Below are positions 54,313 to 63,163 of a DNA stretch of 64,000 nt, one piece after another. Source of the stretch: an uncultured Pleomorphomonas sp. Lineage in GTDB: Bacteria > Pseudomonadota > Alphaproteobacteria > Rhizobiales > Pleomorphomonadaceae. The stretch spans positions 1 through 64,000 of the forward strand of contig CALMMQ010000062.1 of the NCBI GenBank assembly GCA_937868725.1, written 5' to 3'. The translations under genes and the position numbers were made by a program. Each line of letters starts with the position of its first letter. Positions within the stretch are counted from its first letter, which is position 1. The notes beneath the pieces are model-generated. The model saw only the letters and a program-made list of their open reading frames with translations, did no database searches and was not told the origin of the DNA.

Positions 54313-55344
54313 ATGAGAAGTATCGGTACTTTCCCTAGGAAATCTGGCCGATCGCCTCTCCCGTCTCCGGAACCCATCTTGTCCAGCACCACTTCCCTCG
54401 ACGTCGTTCTGCCCATCGGGCGGACGTCCGTTGCCGTTTCCCGTCCCGTCGCCGACCGTGCCGCCTGCCGCGACGATAGCCGCACGCTCGTGGCCATCGG
54501 CCTCATCGTCGCCTCGACGCTGGCCTTCGCGCTGAGCGACATCGCCGCCAAGCTGCTGCAGACCGCCGCCGGCGCCGACCGCATCACCTGGTGGCGCTAC
54601 TGCGTCTACTTCCTGTCCGTCGTTCCCTTTGCCGTCGGCCGCGAGGGTCGGGCGCTGCTGCGTCCGCGCGCGCCGGGCCTGCAGACGCTGCGCGCCCTCG
54701 GTGCCATCGGCGCCACGCTGTTCTTCGTCTACAGCCTGGCCTTTCTGCAGATTCCGGAAGCGACCGCCATCACCTTCGTATCGCCGATCTTCATCATGGC
54801 GCTGTCGATCGTCTTTCTCGGCGAAGTGGTCGGCATCCGTCGCTGGGCGGCGGCGGCCGTCAGCTTCGTCGGCGTGCTGATCATCGTCCAGCCGGGCACC
54901 GCCGGCTTCTCGCTGGCGGCGCTGCTGCCCATCGCCTCGGCCATCTCCGGCGCCATCGCCACCGTGGCGACGCGGCGCCTGCTGGCCGACAGCGCCGAGA
55001 CCACCATGGCCTGGACGGCCACCATCGGTATCGTCATCTGCACGCTGGTGGCGCTGCCGCACGCCTCGCTGCCCTCGCTTTACGAGGTGACCTACGGCGT
55101 TGCCACCGGCGTCGGCTTCGCTGTCGGTCAGTTGCTCATCGTCACCGCTTACCGCATGGCGCCGGTGTCGATCCTTGCCCCGTTCAGCTATGTGCAGATG
55201 CTGTCGGCCGGTTTCCTGTCGCTCGCCGTCTTCGGCGTGCTGCCCACCGTGCCGACGCTGATCGGTTCGGCGATGATCGCCGCCTGCGGCGTCTACTCGG
55301 CCCACCGCGAACGGCGGCGTGTCGCCGCCAAGACGAACGGCTGA
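54313..55344 (+). CDS. EamA/DMT-family permease
   Basis: Up to 343 residues with ten helices in two EamA repeats. FALSDIAAKLLQTAAGADRITWWRY and IPEATAITFVSPIFIMALSIVFLGE, both given in part, mark the first half; APVSILAPFSYVQMLSAGFLSLAVFG the second. The first 60 residues are hydrophilic and not typical of the family, so a later start, such as the TTG near 54379, is possible. Substrate unknown. It is divergent from codA across a short region with AT-rich stretches. Confidence 0.83.
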   Translation: MRSIGTFPRKSGRSPLPSPEPILSSTTSLDVVLPIGRTSVAVSRPVADRAACRDDSRTLVAIGLIVASTLAFALSDIAAKLLQTAAGADRITWWRYCVYFLSVVPFAVGREGRALLRPRAPGLQTLRALGAIGATLFFVYSLAFLQIPEATAITFVSPIFIMALSIVFLGEVVGIRRWAAAAVSFVGVLIIVQPGTAGFSLAALLPIASAISGAIATVATRRLLADSAETTMAWTATIGIVICTLVALPHASLPSLYEVTYGVATGVGFAVGQLLIVTAYRMAPVSILAPFSYVQMLSAGFLSLAVFGVLPTVPTLIGSAMIAACGVYSAHRERRRVAAKTNG

Positions 55345-55699
55345 GGGCTTCAAACCACACGACTTTTTGTTTCCGGGAGGGCATTTTCGGCCCTCTCGCG
55401 GGCGCCGTTGCCAACCGCGACGGCGCCCTTGCCTGCGCTGGCTGCAATGCAGCTTCACCGATTCAGCAAAGGCCCTAATTCAAAAAAACTTTACGTCATT
55501 GTTATATAAGCTGAAAACGAGCGCGTCAGCCGACCCGGCCGATTGCCGGTGCGACAGCGGTCAGTCGCATACCGAATTTGACTGATCTCGGCGCCTTGTC
55601 CGCTGCATTAGAAGAACCGTGAGGCGACCGGCAAGGCCGGTGGAGCGCCGAAGCATGCCAACATTCAAACCTTCATTCCGACAAGCAGAGATCCCGCCG
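55345..55699. other. Region upstream of ackA
   Basis: About 355 bases. A 6-bp hairpin GAGGGC/GCCCTC (55377-55395) may end the EamA transcript. An AT-rich block at 55475-55515 contains the likely ackA promoter. I found no clear FNR/FixK box (TTGAT-N4-ATCAA) despite the fermentative pathway that follows. Confidence 0.5.
55479..55508 (+). promoter_or_regulatory. Candidate promoter for ackA-pta
   Basis: TTCAAA, 18 bases and TATATA lie about 190 bases before the ackA start. Both hexamers match at least four of six consensus bases, in the most AT-rich stretch of the region. Confidence 0.4.
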
Positions 55700-56914
55700 A
55701 TGTCGTCATCCACCCCTTTGATTCTTGTCATCAACAGCGGCTCTTCGTCCCTGAAGTTTGCCCTGTTCTCGCTTTCCGAGCGCAAGCCGCTGGCCTCCGG
55801 TCTGGCCGAGCGCCTGGGCCAGCCGGACGCAACGATCCGCTTCGATATCGACGGCACCAAGAACAAGTTCCCGCTGGCCCAGACCAACCATCAGGGCGCG
55901 GTTGATTCTCTCATGGCCTTCCTCAAGGAGCACGGCTGGTTCGAGGCCGTGGCGGCCGTCGGCCACCGCGTCGTCAACGGCGGCGAGCGCTTCACCTCGA
56001 GCCAGATCGTCACCGACGACGCCATGATCGAGGAAATCGGTTCCTGCCCGTTCGCCCCGCTGCACAACCCGGCCCACGCCATCGGCATGCGCGCCGCCGT
56101 GCACGCCTTCCCGACGCTGACCCAGGTCGCCGTCTTCGACACCGCCTTCCATCAGACGATGAAGCCGGAAGCCTACCTCTACGCCCTGCCGCGCAAGTAC
56201 TACCGTGACCTCGGCGTCCGTCGCTACGGTGCCCACGGCACCTCGCACCGCTACGTCTCCGGCGAGGCCATCCGTCTGCTCGGCCTCGATCCCCACGACA
56301 GCGGCGTCGTCGTCTGCCACCTCGGCAACGGCTCGTCGGCCACGGCCGTCTGGGGCGGCAAGTGCGTCGACACGTCGATGGGCCTCACCCCGCTCGAAGG
56401 CCTGGTCATGGGTACCCGCACCGGTGACATCGATTACGGCGCCCTGGCCTACATCGCCAAGAAGACCGGTCTCGACGTCGACGGCCTCGAGAAGATGGCC
56501 AACCGCGAGAGCGGCCTGCTCGGCCTGTCCGAACTGTCCAACGACTGCCGCACGCTGACCGAGGCGGCCGAGAACGGCAACAAGCAGGCCGAGGAGACCC
56601 TCGACGTGTTCGTCCATCGCCTCGTGCGCTACATCGGCGCGCTGACGGCGGTCATGCCGCGCCTCGACGCCGTCGCCTTCACCGGCGGCATCGGCGAGAA
56701 CTCCGCCTACATCCGTTCGCGGACGCTGAAGCGCCTGTCCGCCCTTGGTCTCGACCTCGACGAGGAGGCCAACGCCAAGATCTACGGCGGCAAGTCGGGC
56801 ATCATCTCCAAGTCGAAGAAGCCGGTGGCCATCGTCATCCCGACCGACGAAGAGTGGATGATCGCCGAGGATACCGCTGAACTGGCCGGCCTCGTCCCGG
56901 CGAGCGGCAAGTGA
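55700..56914 (+). CDS. ackA: Acetate kinase
   Basis: A 404-residue ASKHA-fold kinase interconverting acetyl phosphate and acetate with ATP. The first phosphate loop VINSGSSSLKFALF lies near residues 10-23. FDTAFHQTM, GAHGTSHRYVS, VVCHLGNGSSATAVWGGK and the C-terminal VAFTGGIGENSAYIR are all present. The ATG at 55700 gives the family's length; ATG 55655 has a better ribosome site but adds 15 unconserved residues. It is followed by pta after 13 bases, so the two run as one operon for overflow metabolism or acetate use. Confidence 0.96.
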   Translation: MSSSTPLILVINSGSSSLKFALFSLSERKPLASGLAERLGQPDATIRFDIDGTKNKFPLAQTNHQGAVDSLMAFLKEHGWFEAVAAVGHRVVNGGERFTSSQIVTDDAMIEEIGSCPFAPLHNPAHAIGMRAAVHAFPTLTQVAVFDTAFHQTMKPEAYLYALPRKYYRDLGVRRYGAHGTSHRYVSGEAIRLLGLDPHDSGVVVCHLGNGSSATAVWGGKCVDTSMGLTPLEGLVMGTRTGDIDYGALAYIAKKTGLDVDGLEKMANRESGLLGLSELSNDCRTLTEAAENGNKQAEETLDVFVHRLVRYIGALTAVMPRLDAVAFTGGIGENSAYIRSRTLKRLSALGLDLDEEANAKIYGGKSGIISKSKKPVAIVIPTDEEWMIAEDTAELAGLVPASGK

Positions 56915-56927
56915 GGATAAGAGCAAG

Positions 56928-59021
56928 ATGAACCCGAAACCGTCTTACCGGACCATCTTCCTGGCCCCGACGTCGAGTCAGCACGGCATTTCGTCGGTCG
57001 CCCTCGGCCTCGTCCGCGCCTTCCAGCGCGAGGGCTTCAACGTCGGCTTCGCCAAGCCGGTGGCCGACCCCGAGGCCTATCCGGACGGTCTCGACCGTTC
57101 GGCCCACTTCGCCCGCACGCTGCTCGGCCTCAAGACGCCCGATCCGATTCCGGCCGAGCGCGCCGAGGAAATGATCCGCTCCGGCAACCTGTTCACGCTC
57201 CTTGAGGAGATCGTGGCGCTGGTCGAAGAAGCGCGCGGCGACAACTCCATCGTCATCGTCGAGGGGCTGCTGCCCTCCACCACCCACCCGCTGACCGCCG
57301 ACATCGACATCGCCATGGGCCGCAGCCTGTCGGCCGAGATCGTGCCGGTGGTGCCCGGTCTCGACGCCACGGTGAAGTCGATCGTCGGCGATGTCGCCGA
57401 CGCCCAGCATCGCTTCCTGACCGAGGGCCGTCCGTTCGCCGGCCTGATCGTTGGTCGCGTCCGCGGTGGCGACGCCAAGGCCGAGGAACTGGCCGCGGCG
57501 CTCAAGGCCGCCAAGATCGGTGTGCCCATTCTGGCCGTCACGTCCGATGAGCCGGCGCTCAACGCGCCCCGCCTCATCGATGTGGCCAGCGATCTCGGTT
57601 TCGGCATCCTGCGTCCCGGCGACATCAAGAAGGCCCGCGTCGGCGAGATCGTCATCGCCGCCCGCAGCCCCGACAAGCTGGTCAAGGCACTGCGCCCCGG
57701 CACGCTGATCGTCACGCCGGGCGACCGCTCCGACCTGATCATCACCACCGCGCTCGCCCGCGCCTCGGGCATGCCGATCTCCGGCCTGCTGCTGACCTGC
57801 GACGAACCGATGGCCCCGTCGATCGACGAGTTCCTGGCGCCGCGCTTCGGTGACCTGCCGGTGCTGACCACCGAACTGCAGACCTACGACGTCGCCATCC
57901 GCCTCAACGCCATGGACCGCCGCGTCCGTCACGAGGACGTCGAGCGCATGGAGAAGCTGGTCGAGCATGTCGCCGACCACGTCGACCTCAAGCCGCTGGC
58001 GCCGGCCGCTGCCCGCTCCAACGCCGGTCTGATGACGCCGCCGATGTTCCGCCATCGCATGATCCAGGAGGCGCGCGCCGCCAATCGCCGCATCGTGCTG
58101 CCGGAAGGCGACGAGCCGCGCACCATCAAGGCCGCCGTCATCTGCACCCAGAAGCGCATCGCCCGCTGCGTGCTGGTTGGCAACCCGACCGCCATCAGGG
58201 ACGTGGCCACCACCCATGGCATCGAACTGCCGGCCGACCTCGAGATCATCGATCCCGCCGTCATCCGCTCCAAGTACGTGGCGCCGATGGTCGAACTGCG
58301 CAAGTCCAAGGGGCTGACGTCGCAGCAGGCCGAAGCCCAGCTTGAAGACAATGTCGTGCTTGCCACCATGATGCTGGCCATGGACGACGTCGACGGTCTG
58401 GTCTCCGGTGCCGTGCACACCACCGCCTCGACGGTGCGTCCGGCGCTGCAGCTCATCAAGACGGCCCCCGGCAACTCGATCGTCTCCAGCGTGTTCTTCA
58501 TGCTGATGCCCGATCAGGTGCTGGTCTACGGCGACTGCGCCATCAACCCCGATCCGTCGGCGGCTGAACTGGCCGAAATCGCCACCCAGTCGGCCGACAG
58601 CGCCCGCGCCTTCGGCATCGATCCGGCTGTGGCCATGATCTCCTACTCGACCGGCACCTCCGGCACCGGCAGCGACGTCGACAAGGTCCGCGAGGCCACC
58701 GCGCTCGTCAAGGAACGCCGGCCGGAAATCGTGGTCGACGGCCCGATCCAGTACGACGCCGCCTCGGTGGAAAGCGTCGGCAAGCAGAAGGCGCCGGGTT
58801 CGCCCGTGGCCGGCCACGCCAACGTCTTCATCTTCCCGGACCTCAACACCGGCAACACCACCTACAAGGCGGTGCAGCGTTCGGCCAACGTCGTGTCGGT
58901 CGGTCCGATGCTGCAGGGCCTGCGCAAGCCGGTCAACGACCTGTCGCGCGGCGCTCTCGTCGACGACATCGTCTACACCATTGCCCTGACCGCCATTCAG
59001 GTCGATCAGGCCAAGAAGTAA
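56928..59021 (+). CDS. pta: Phosphate acetyltransferase, long form
   Basis: A 697-residue enzyme making acetyl phosphate from acetyl-CoA. It is the long form. An N-terminal P-loop-like region (FLAPTSSQHGISSVALGLVR, where the usual GVGKT is replaced) is followed by a DRTGG domain, and the catalytic C-terminal third begins near RRIVLPEGDEPRTIKAA and includes SYSTGTSGTGSDV. The N-terminal part regulates the E. coli enzyme through NADH and pyruvate. Here the nucleotide loop looks altered, so control may differ. A strong terminator follows. Confidence 0.95.
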   Translation: MNPKPSYRTIFLAPTSSQHGISSVALGLVRAFQREGFNVGFAKPVADPEAYPDGLDRSAHFARTLLGLKTPDPIPAERAEEMIRSGNLFTLLEEIVALVEEARGDNSIVIVEGLLPSTTHPLTADIDIAMGRSLSAEIVPVVPGLDATVKSIVGDVADAQHRFLTEGRPFAGLIVGRVRGGDAKAEELAAALKAAKIGVPILAVTSDEPALNAPRLIDVASDLGFGILRPGDIKKARVGEIVIAARSPDKLVKALRPGTLIVTPGDRSDLIITTALARASGMPISGLLLTCDEPMAPSIDEFLAPRFGDLPVLTTELQTYDVAIRLNAMDRRVRHEDVERMEKLVEHVADHVDLKPLAPAAARSNAGLMTPPMFRHRMIQEARAANRRIVLPEGDEPRTIKAAVICTQKRIARCVLVGNPTAIRDVATTHGIELPADLEIIDPAVIRSKYVAPMVELRKSKGLTSQQAEAQLEDNVVLATMMLAMDDVDGLVSGAVHTTASTVRPALQLIKTAPGNSIVSSVFFMLMPDQVLVYGDCAINPDPSAAELAEIATQSADSARAFGIDPAVAMISYSTGTSGTGSDVDKVREATALVKERRPEIVVDGPIQYDAASVESVGKQKAPGSPVAGHANVFIFPDLNTGNTTYKAVQRSANVVSVGPMLQGLRKPVNDLSRGALVDDIVYTIALTAIQVDQAKK

Positions 59022-59055
59022 GCCGCTCCGGCACGACGATACCCGAGCAGGACAG

Positions 59056-59090
59056 GACCCGGTCGCGCAGGCGGCCGGGTCTTTGTCTGT
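59056..59090 (+). terminator. Rho-independent terminator after pta
   Basis: GACCCGGTCGC pairs with GCGGCCGGGTC around GCAG (11 pairs, one T-G), followed by TTTGTCTGTT. It lies 34 bases after the pta stop. Confidence 0.88.
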
Positions 59091-59122
59091 TCGGCGAGGC
59101 GATCGGCCATCCGCGGACGACA

Positions 59123-59149
59123 ACGCCGCCGGAGGGCATCCGGCGGCGT
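59123..59149 (-). terminator. Terminator after ilvD
   Basis: ACGCCGCCGGA pairs perfectly with TCCGGCGGCGT around a five-base loop, followed on the minus strand by TGTCGTC. It lies 30 bases past the ilvD stop. Together with the pta terminator it separates the converging genes. Confidence 0.7.
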
Positions 59150-59179
59150 CGGGTGCGAAAACGGGAGGGAAGGCGGGGT

Positions 59180-61036
59180 TCAGCCTTCGATCTGGCTGAC
59201 GTCGCGCACGGCGCCCTTGGCGGCCGAGGTGGCCATGGCGGCGTAGGCCCGCAGCGCCGCCGAGATCTTGCGGGCCCGCGGCTTCTCCGGCTTCCAGGCG
59301 TCTTTGCCCTTGGCGTCCATGGCGGCGCGGCGGGCGGCCAGCGTCTCGTCCGATACCATCAGCGCGATGGTGCGGTTCGGGATATCGATGCGGATGCGGT
59401 CGCCGGCTTCGACGAGGCCGATGGCGCCGCCTTCGGCGGCTTCCGGCGAGGCGTGGCCGATGGAAAGACCCGAAGTGCCGCCGGAGAAGCGGCCATCGGT
59501 CAGGAGCGCGCAGGCCTTGCCGAGGCCCTTCGACTTCAGATAGCTGGTCGGGTAGAGCATTTCCTGCATGCCCGGGCCGCCCTTCGGCCCTTCGTAGCGG
59601 ATGACGACGACGTCGCCGGCCGTCACGTCGCCGCTCAGGATGCCCTTCACCGCCCCTTCCTGGCTCTCGTAGATCTTCACCGGACCTTCGAACACCAGAA
59701 TGCTGTCGTCGACGCCGGCCGTCTTGACGATGCAGCCATCGAGGGCAATGTTGCCGTAGAGCACGGCCAGGCCGCCGTCCTTGGAATAGGCGCTGTCCAC
59801 CGAGCGGATGACGCCCTGGCGGCGGTCGAGGTCAAGCTCGTCCCAGCGCCGCTCCTGGCTGAATGCCTCGATCGACGGCACGCCGCCCGGCGCCGCCGCG
59901 AAGAACTTGCGCACGTCCGGCGAGTTGGACTGCATGACGTCCCACTTTTCGATCGCCGCCTTCAGCGACGGCGCGTGCACGGTCGGCAGCTCGGTGGCGA
60001 GCAGGCCGGCCCGGTCGAGTTCGCCCAGCAGGCCGAAGATGCCACCGGCGCGGTGGACGTCTTCCATGTGGATGTTGGCGACGGCCGGCGCCACCTTGCT
60101 GAGACAGGGCACGCGCCGCGACAGGCGGTCGATATCGGCCATGGTGAACGGCACGCCCGCCTCCTGGGCGGCGGCCAAGAGATGCAGCACCGTGTTGGTC
60201 GAACCGCCCATGGAGATGTCGAGCGTCATGGCGTTTTCGAAGGCGGCGAAGGTGGCGACGGAGCGCGGCAGCACGCTCTCGTCATTGCCCTCGTAATAGC
60301 GCTTGCAGAGGTCGACGATCAGCCGGCCGGCCTCGAGGAACAGCGCCTTGCGGTCGGCGTGCGTCGCCAGCATCGAGCCGTTGCCCGGCAGGCTGAGGCC
60401 GAGCGCCTCGGTGAGGCAGTTCATCGAGTTGGCGGTGAACATGCCCGAGCAGGAGCCGCAGGTCGGACAGGAGAAGCGCTCGTAGGCTTGGACGTCGGCA
60501 TCCGACACCTTGTCGTCGGCGGCGGCGATCATGGCGTCGATGAGGTCGACCGACTTGGAGACGCCGGTCGACAGCAGCACCTTGCCCGCTTCCATCGGTC
60601 CACCCGACACGAAGACGGCCGGAATGTTGAGGCGCAGCGCCGCCATCAGCATGCCCGGGGTGATCTTGTCGCAGTTGGAGATGCACACCATGGCGTCGGC
60701 GCAATGGGCGTTGACCATGTATTCGACGCTGTCGGCGATGAGATCGCGCGAGGGCAGCGAGTACAGCATGCCGTCGTGGCCCATGGCGATGCCGTCGTCG
60801 ACGGCGATGGTGTTGAATTCCTTGGCGAGGCCGCCCGCCTTCTCGATCTCGCGCGCCACCAGCTGGCCGACGTCCTTGAGGTGGACGTGTCCGGGCACGA
60901 ACTGGGTGAAGGAGTTGACCACGGCGATGATCGGCTTGCCGAAGTCGGATTCCTTGACGCCGGTGGCGCGCCACAGGCCGCGCGCGCCGGCCATGTTGCG
61001 ACCGTGGGTGGAGGTGCGGGAACGATAGGCAGGCAT
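59180..61036 (-). CDS. ilvD: Dihydroxy-acid dehydratase
   Basis: A 618-residue iron-sulfur dehydratase of the isoleucine-valine pathway. The Mg- and cluster-binding residues are visible: Asp81 in [12 protein letters not shown], Cys122 and Lys124 in [11 protein letters not shown], and Cys in [11 protein letters not shown] (about residue 195). [19 protein letters not shown] near the C-terminus holds the catalytic Ser region. The start ATG at 61036 (MPAYRSRT) fits the family. A long hairpin precedes it on the transcript side and a terminator follows. Confidence 0.97.
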   Translation of the reverse strand: MPAYRSRTSTHGRNMAGARGLWRATGVKESDFGKPIIAVVNSFTQFVPGHVHLKDVGQLVAREIEKAGGLAKEFNTIAVDDGIAMGHDGMLYSLPSRDLIADSVEYMVNAHCADAMVCISNCDKITPGMLMAALRLNIPAVFVSGGPMEAGKVLLSTGVSKSVDLIDAMIAAADDKVSDADVQAYERFSCPTCGSCSGMFTANSMNCLTEALGLSLPGNGSMLATHADRKALFLEAGRLIVDLCKRYYEGNDESVLPRSVATFAAFENAMTLDISMGGSTNTVLHLLAAAQEAGVPFTMADIDRLSRRVPCLSKVAPAVANIHMEDVHRAGGIFGLLGELDRAGLLATELPTVHAPSLKAAIEKWDVMQSNSPDVRKFFAAAPGGVPSIEAFSQERRWDELDLDRRQGVIRSVDSAYSKDGGLAVLYGNIALDGCIVKTAGVDDSILVFEGPVKIYESQEGAVKGILSGDVTAGDVVVIRYEGPKGGPGMQEMLYPTSYLKSKGLGKACALLTDGRFSGGTSGLSIGHASPEAAEGGAIGLVEAGDRIRIDIPNRTIALMVSDETLAARRAAMDAKGKDAWKPEKPRARKISAALRAYAAMATSAAKGAVRDVSQIEG

Positions 61037-61099
61037 GGTGCAATCCGTCCGAAAAGATGAGCTTGCCAGAGCGTTGCGGCGCTTTTCGACAAATTGCAA

Positions 61100-61142
61100 G
61101 GGCCCTCGGGCGGCAAAGCGTTCGCTTCCCGCCCGAGGGCCC
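61100..61142 (-). terminator. Long hairpin between the chemoreceptor gene and ilvD
   Basis: Fourteen perfect pairs (61100-61113 with 61129-61142) are topped by AAGCG/CGCTT. On the minus strand it comes 28 bases after the chemoreceptor stop and is followed by TTGCAATTTG. It probably ends that transcript; since it is only 64 bases before ilvD it may also lie in the ilvD leader. Confidence 0.65.
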
Positions 61143-61170
61143 GCCAGAACGGCAACGGTGTCGCCGGCCG

Positions 61171-62532
61171 TCAGGCCGCGCGGATGCGCGCGACGAAGCC
61201 GCCGAGTTCGCCGCGGAACTGCTTGGCGATGGCGTCGAGGTCGTCGGCCGCCTGGCGCACGGCGTCGGTGGTGGCGACGGCGTCGGTGTTGGCGGCGGAA
61301 ACGCCGGCGATAAAGGTCGAGACGTCGGCGGTGCCGGCCGCCGCCTGCTGCAGGTTGCGCGCAATATCGGCGGTGGCCACCGACTGCTCCTCGACCGAGG
61401 CGGCGATGGCGTTGGAAATATGCGACATCGACACGATGACGCTGGAGATGGCGTTGATCGAGGTGACGGCCAGCTGCGTCGTCGCCTGGATGTCGCCGAT
61501 CTGGCTGGTGATCGTCGAGGTGGCCTTGGCCGTCTGGTCGGCCAGCTGCTTGACCTCGGCGGCGACGACGGCGAAGCCCTTGCCTGCTTCCCCGGCCCGG
61601 GCCGCCTCGATGGTGGCGTTGAGGGCCAGAAGGTTGGTATGGGAGGCGATGTCGTTGATCAGTTCGATGACGTCGCCGATGCGCTGGGCCGCTTCCGACA
61701 GCGCCTTGATTTCCTGGCTGGTGCGGGCGGTGTCCTCGGAGGCCACGGCGGCGACGCGCTTGGCTTCGGTCACCTGCCGGGAGATTTCCGAGATCGAGGC
61801 CGTCAGCTCCTCGGTGGCGGCCGCCACCGTCTGAACGTTGCCAGAGGCGGCGCTGGCGGCGGTGGCCACCCCGCTCGCCTTGTGCATGGCGGCACCGGTG
61901 GCGCCGTGCAGTGTGTCCGACAGGCCGGTCAGGCGACCGACCGCCGACCATACGCTGTCGCCGAGCCGGCCGACGCTCTGCTCGAAGGCCTGGGCCAGTT
62001 CGGCGAGCGTCGCCGCCCGTTCCTGCCGGCCGACCTCGATGTAGACGGAAATGGCGAAGTCCATATCGATCATCACCGCCTTGGCCAGGGCGGCCATCAG
62101 GTCGGTACGCGTCTGGCGCGCCTTGGCGCTCAGGCGGCTGTTGGGGAAGTCCTTGTCGACCTGGGCCAGCAGAGCGACCAGCAGGAAGTTGTAGCCGCCG
62201 ATGTACCACGTCGGTTCGAGGCCGATGCGCTGATGCGTGCGGCCGATCTTGCTCACCGATTCGAAATACGGGGCGTCGAAGCGGCCGTCGAGGACAACGC
62301 TCCAATGGCGCAGCTGCATGTCCTTGGCGTGCTGCATGTGCTCGGACGAGCGGAACAGTCGCCGCGTCGCCTCAAACGACGCCACATGCGCGTAGAAGGC
62401 CTCGAGAGCCGCCGGCATGATCTTGAGAACGTAGGCCTTGTGGGTGCGCAACGTTTCACCGGTAGAGGCCGAAACACCATGAAATGCAAGGCGTTGGCGC
62501 CAGTCCTGCGAACCATCCTGAATGCTGGACAT
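61171..62532 (-). CDS. Globin-coupled methyl-accepting chemotaxis protein
   Basis: A 453-residue soluble receptor. Residues about 10-170 form a globin-coupled sensor domain with [21 protein letters not shown]; His100 is the likely heme-binding proximal histidine. The rest is a cytoplasmic signalling domain with the hairpin tip [32 protein letters not shown], given in part, which binds CheA/CheW. There is no membrane helix. Known members (HemAT and relatives) steer movement by oxygen. No che genes are nearby, so it feeds a distant chemotaxis array. A near-CtrA box lies before the start. Confidence 0.94.
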   Translation of the reverse strand: MSSIQDGSQDWRQRLAFHGVSASTGETLRTHKAYVLKIMPAALEAFYAHVASFEATRRLFRSSEHMQHAKDMQLRHWSVVLDGRFDAPYFESVSKIGRTHQRIGLEPTWYIGGYNFLLVALLAQVDKDFPNSRLSAKARQTRTDLMAALAKAVMIDMDFAISVYIEVGRQERAATLAELAQAFEQSVGRLGDSVWSAVGRLTGLSDTLHGATGAAMHKASGVATAASAASGNVQTVAAATEELTASISEISRQVTEAKRVAAVASEDTARTSQEIKALSEAAQRIGDVIELINDIASHTNLLALNATIEAARAGEAGKGFAVVAAEVKQLADQTAKATSTITSQIGDIQATTQLAVTSINAISSVIVSMSHISNAIAASVEEQSVATADIARNLQQAAAGTADVSTFIAGVSAANTDAVATTDAVRQAADDLDAIAKQFRGELGGFVARIRAA

Positions 62533-62585
62533 TCGACCCTCGATAACGCGGTAGGGAAGGAAGTACCCAGGCTAGCCATGTTTAG

Positions 62586-62601
62586 TTAATACAAACATAA
62601 C
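62586..62601 (-). promoter_or_regulatory. Near-consensus CtrA-type box before the chemoreceptor gene
   Basis: On the minus strand TTAT-N7-TTAAC differs from the CtrA pattern TTAA-N7-TTAAC by one base. It lies about 54 bases before the ATG in AT-rich DNA. CtrA is known to control motility and chemotaxis genes in alphaproteobacteria. Confidence 0.4.
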
Positions 62602-62700
62602 ACTGGCAAAAATGCGGATTACAGCGGCACTTTCGCTTGAGGCGAGTTAAGTAATGGCGGTGCAATCCTGGCTGATGGTCATCGGGCCCAGCAAGCCAGA

Positions 62701-63078
62701 TCAGATGTTGGCGCCCTCCGGCGTTGGGTGATAATCGGTCGGTTTGAAACGCTGGCGGCAGATGCACAGGAACACCAGATCAACGACACCCGTGTTGGTG
62801 ATCTGTTGCGCCGTGCCGGCGGGAATGTCGATCGACCAGCCGGCCGCCACCTCGACCGTCTCGCCGTCGCCGCCCTCGAAGCGGCCCGTCCCCTGTTCGA
62901 TGATGTAGGTCTCGTGGCAGTCGAGCACGTGCCGCTCGGTGGTGACGCCCACCTCGACGCGGGCGCGGGCCACCGACACGTCGGCGATGGCGGGGCTGTT
63001 GCAAAGCTCGGTGATGTGGCAGCGCTCGCGGGTGGGGAACTCGCCCTGGCCGGTCGGGGCGACGAACGACAGCGACAT
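62701..63078 (-). CDS. Small cupin-domain protein
   Basis: A 125-residue single-domain cupin. The first cupin motif appears as TTERHVLDCHETYIIEQGTGRFEG (given in parts), with its His and Glu metal ligands. The second is WSIDIPAGTAQQITNTGVVDLVFLC. GGAGAG lies before the ATG at 63078. Such small cupins bind a metal and may isomerise, oxygenate or only sense a ligand; no function can be assigned. It is divergent from the amidohydrolase at 63164 and may act in the same pathway. Confidence 0.85.
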   Translation of the reverse strand: MSLSFVAPTGQGEFPTRERCHITELCNSPAIADVSVARARVEVGVTTERHVLDCHETYIIEQGTGRFEGGDGETVEVAAGWSIDIPAGTAQQITNTGVVDLVFLCICRQRFKPTDYHPTPEGANI

Positions 63079-63163
63079 GGTCTCTCCTCGTCTTGACGAA
63101 GCGCCGAGCTTGGCATTGTCTGCGGCCAAAGACAAATCGCGCCGCGCCGGCGAGGAGACTGCC

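Noticed and set aside
55345-55699. An anaerobic regulator box (FNR/FixK) before ackA
   Set aside because: No TTGAT-N4-ATCAA or close variant was found.
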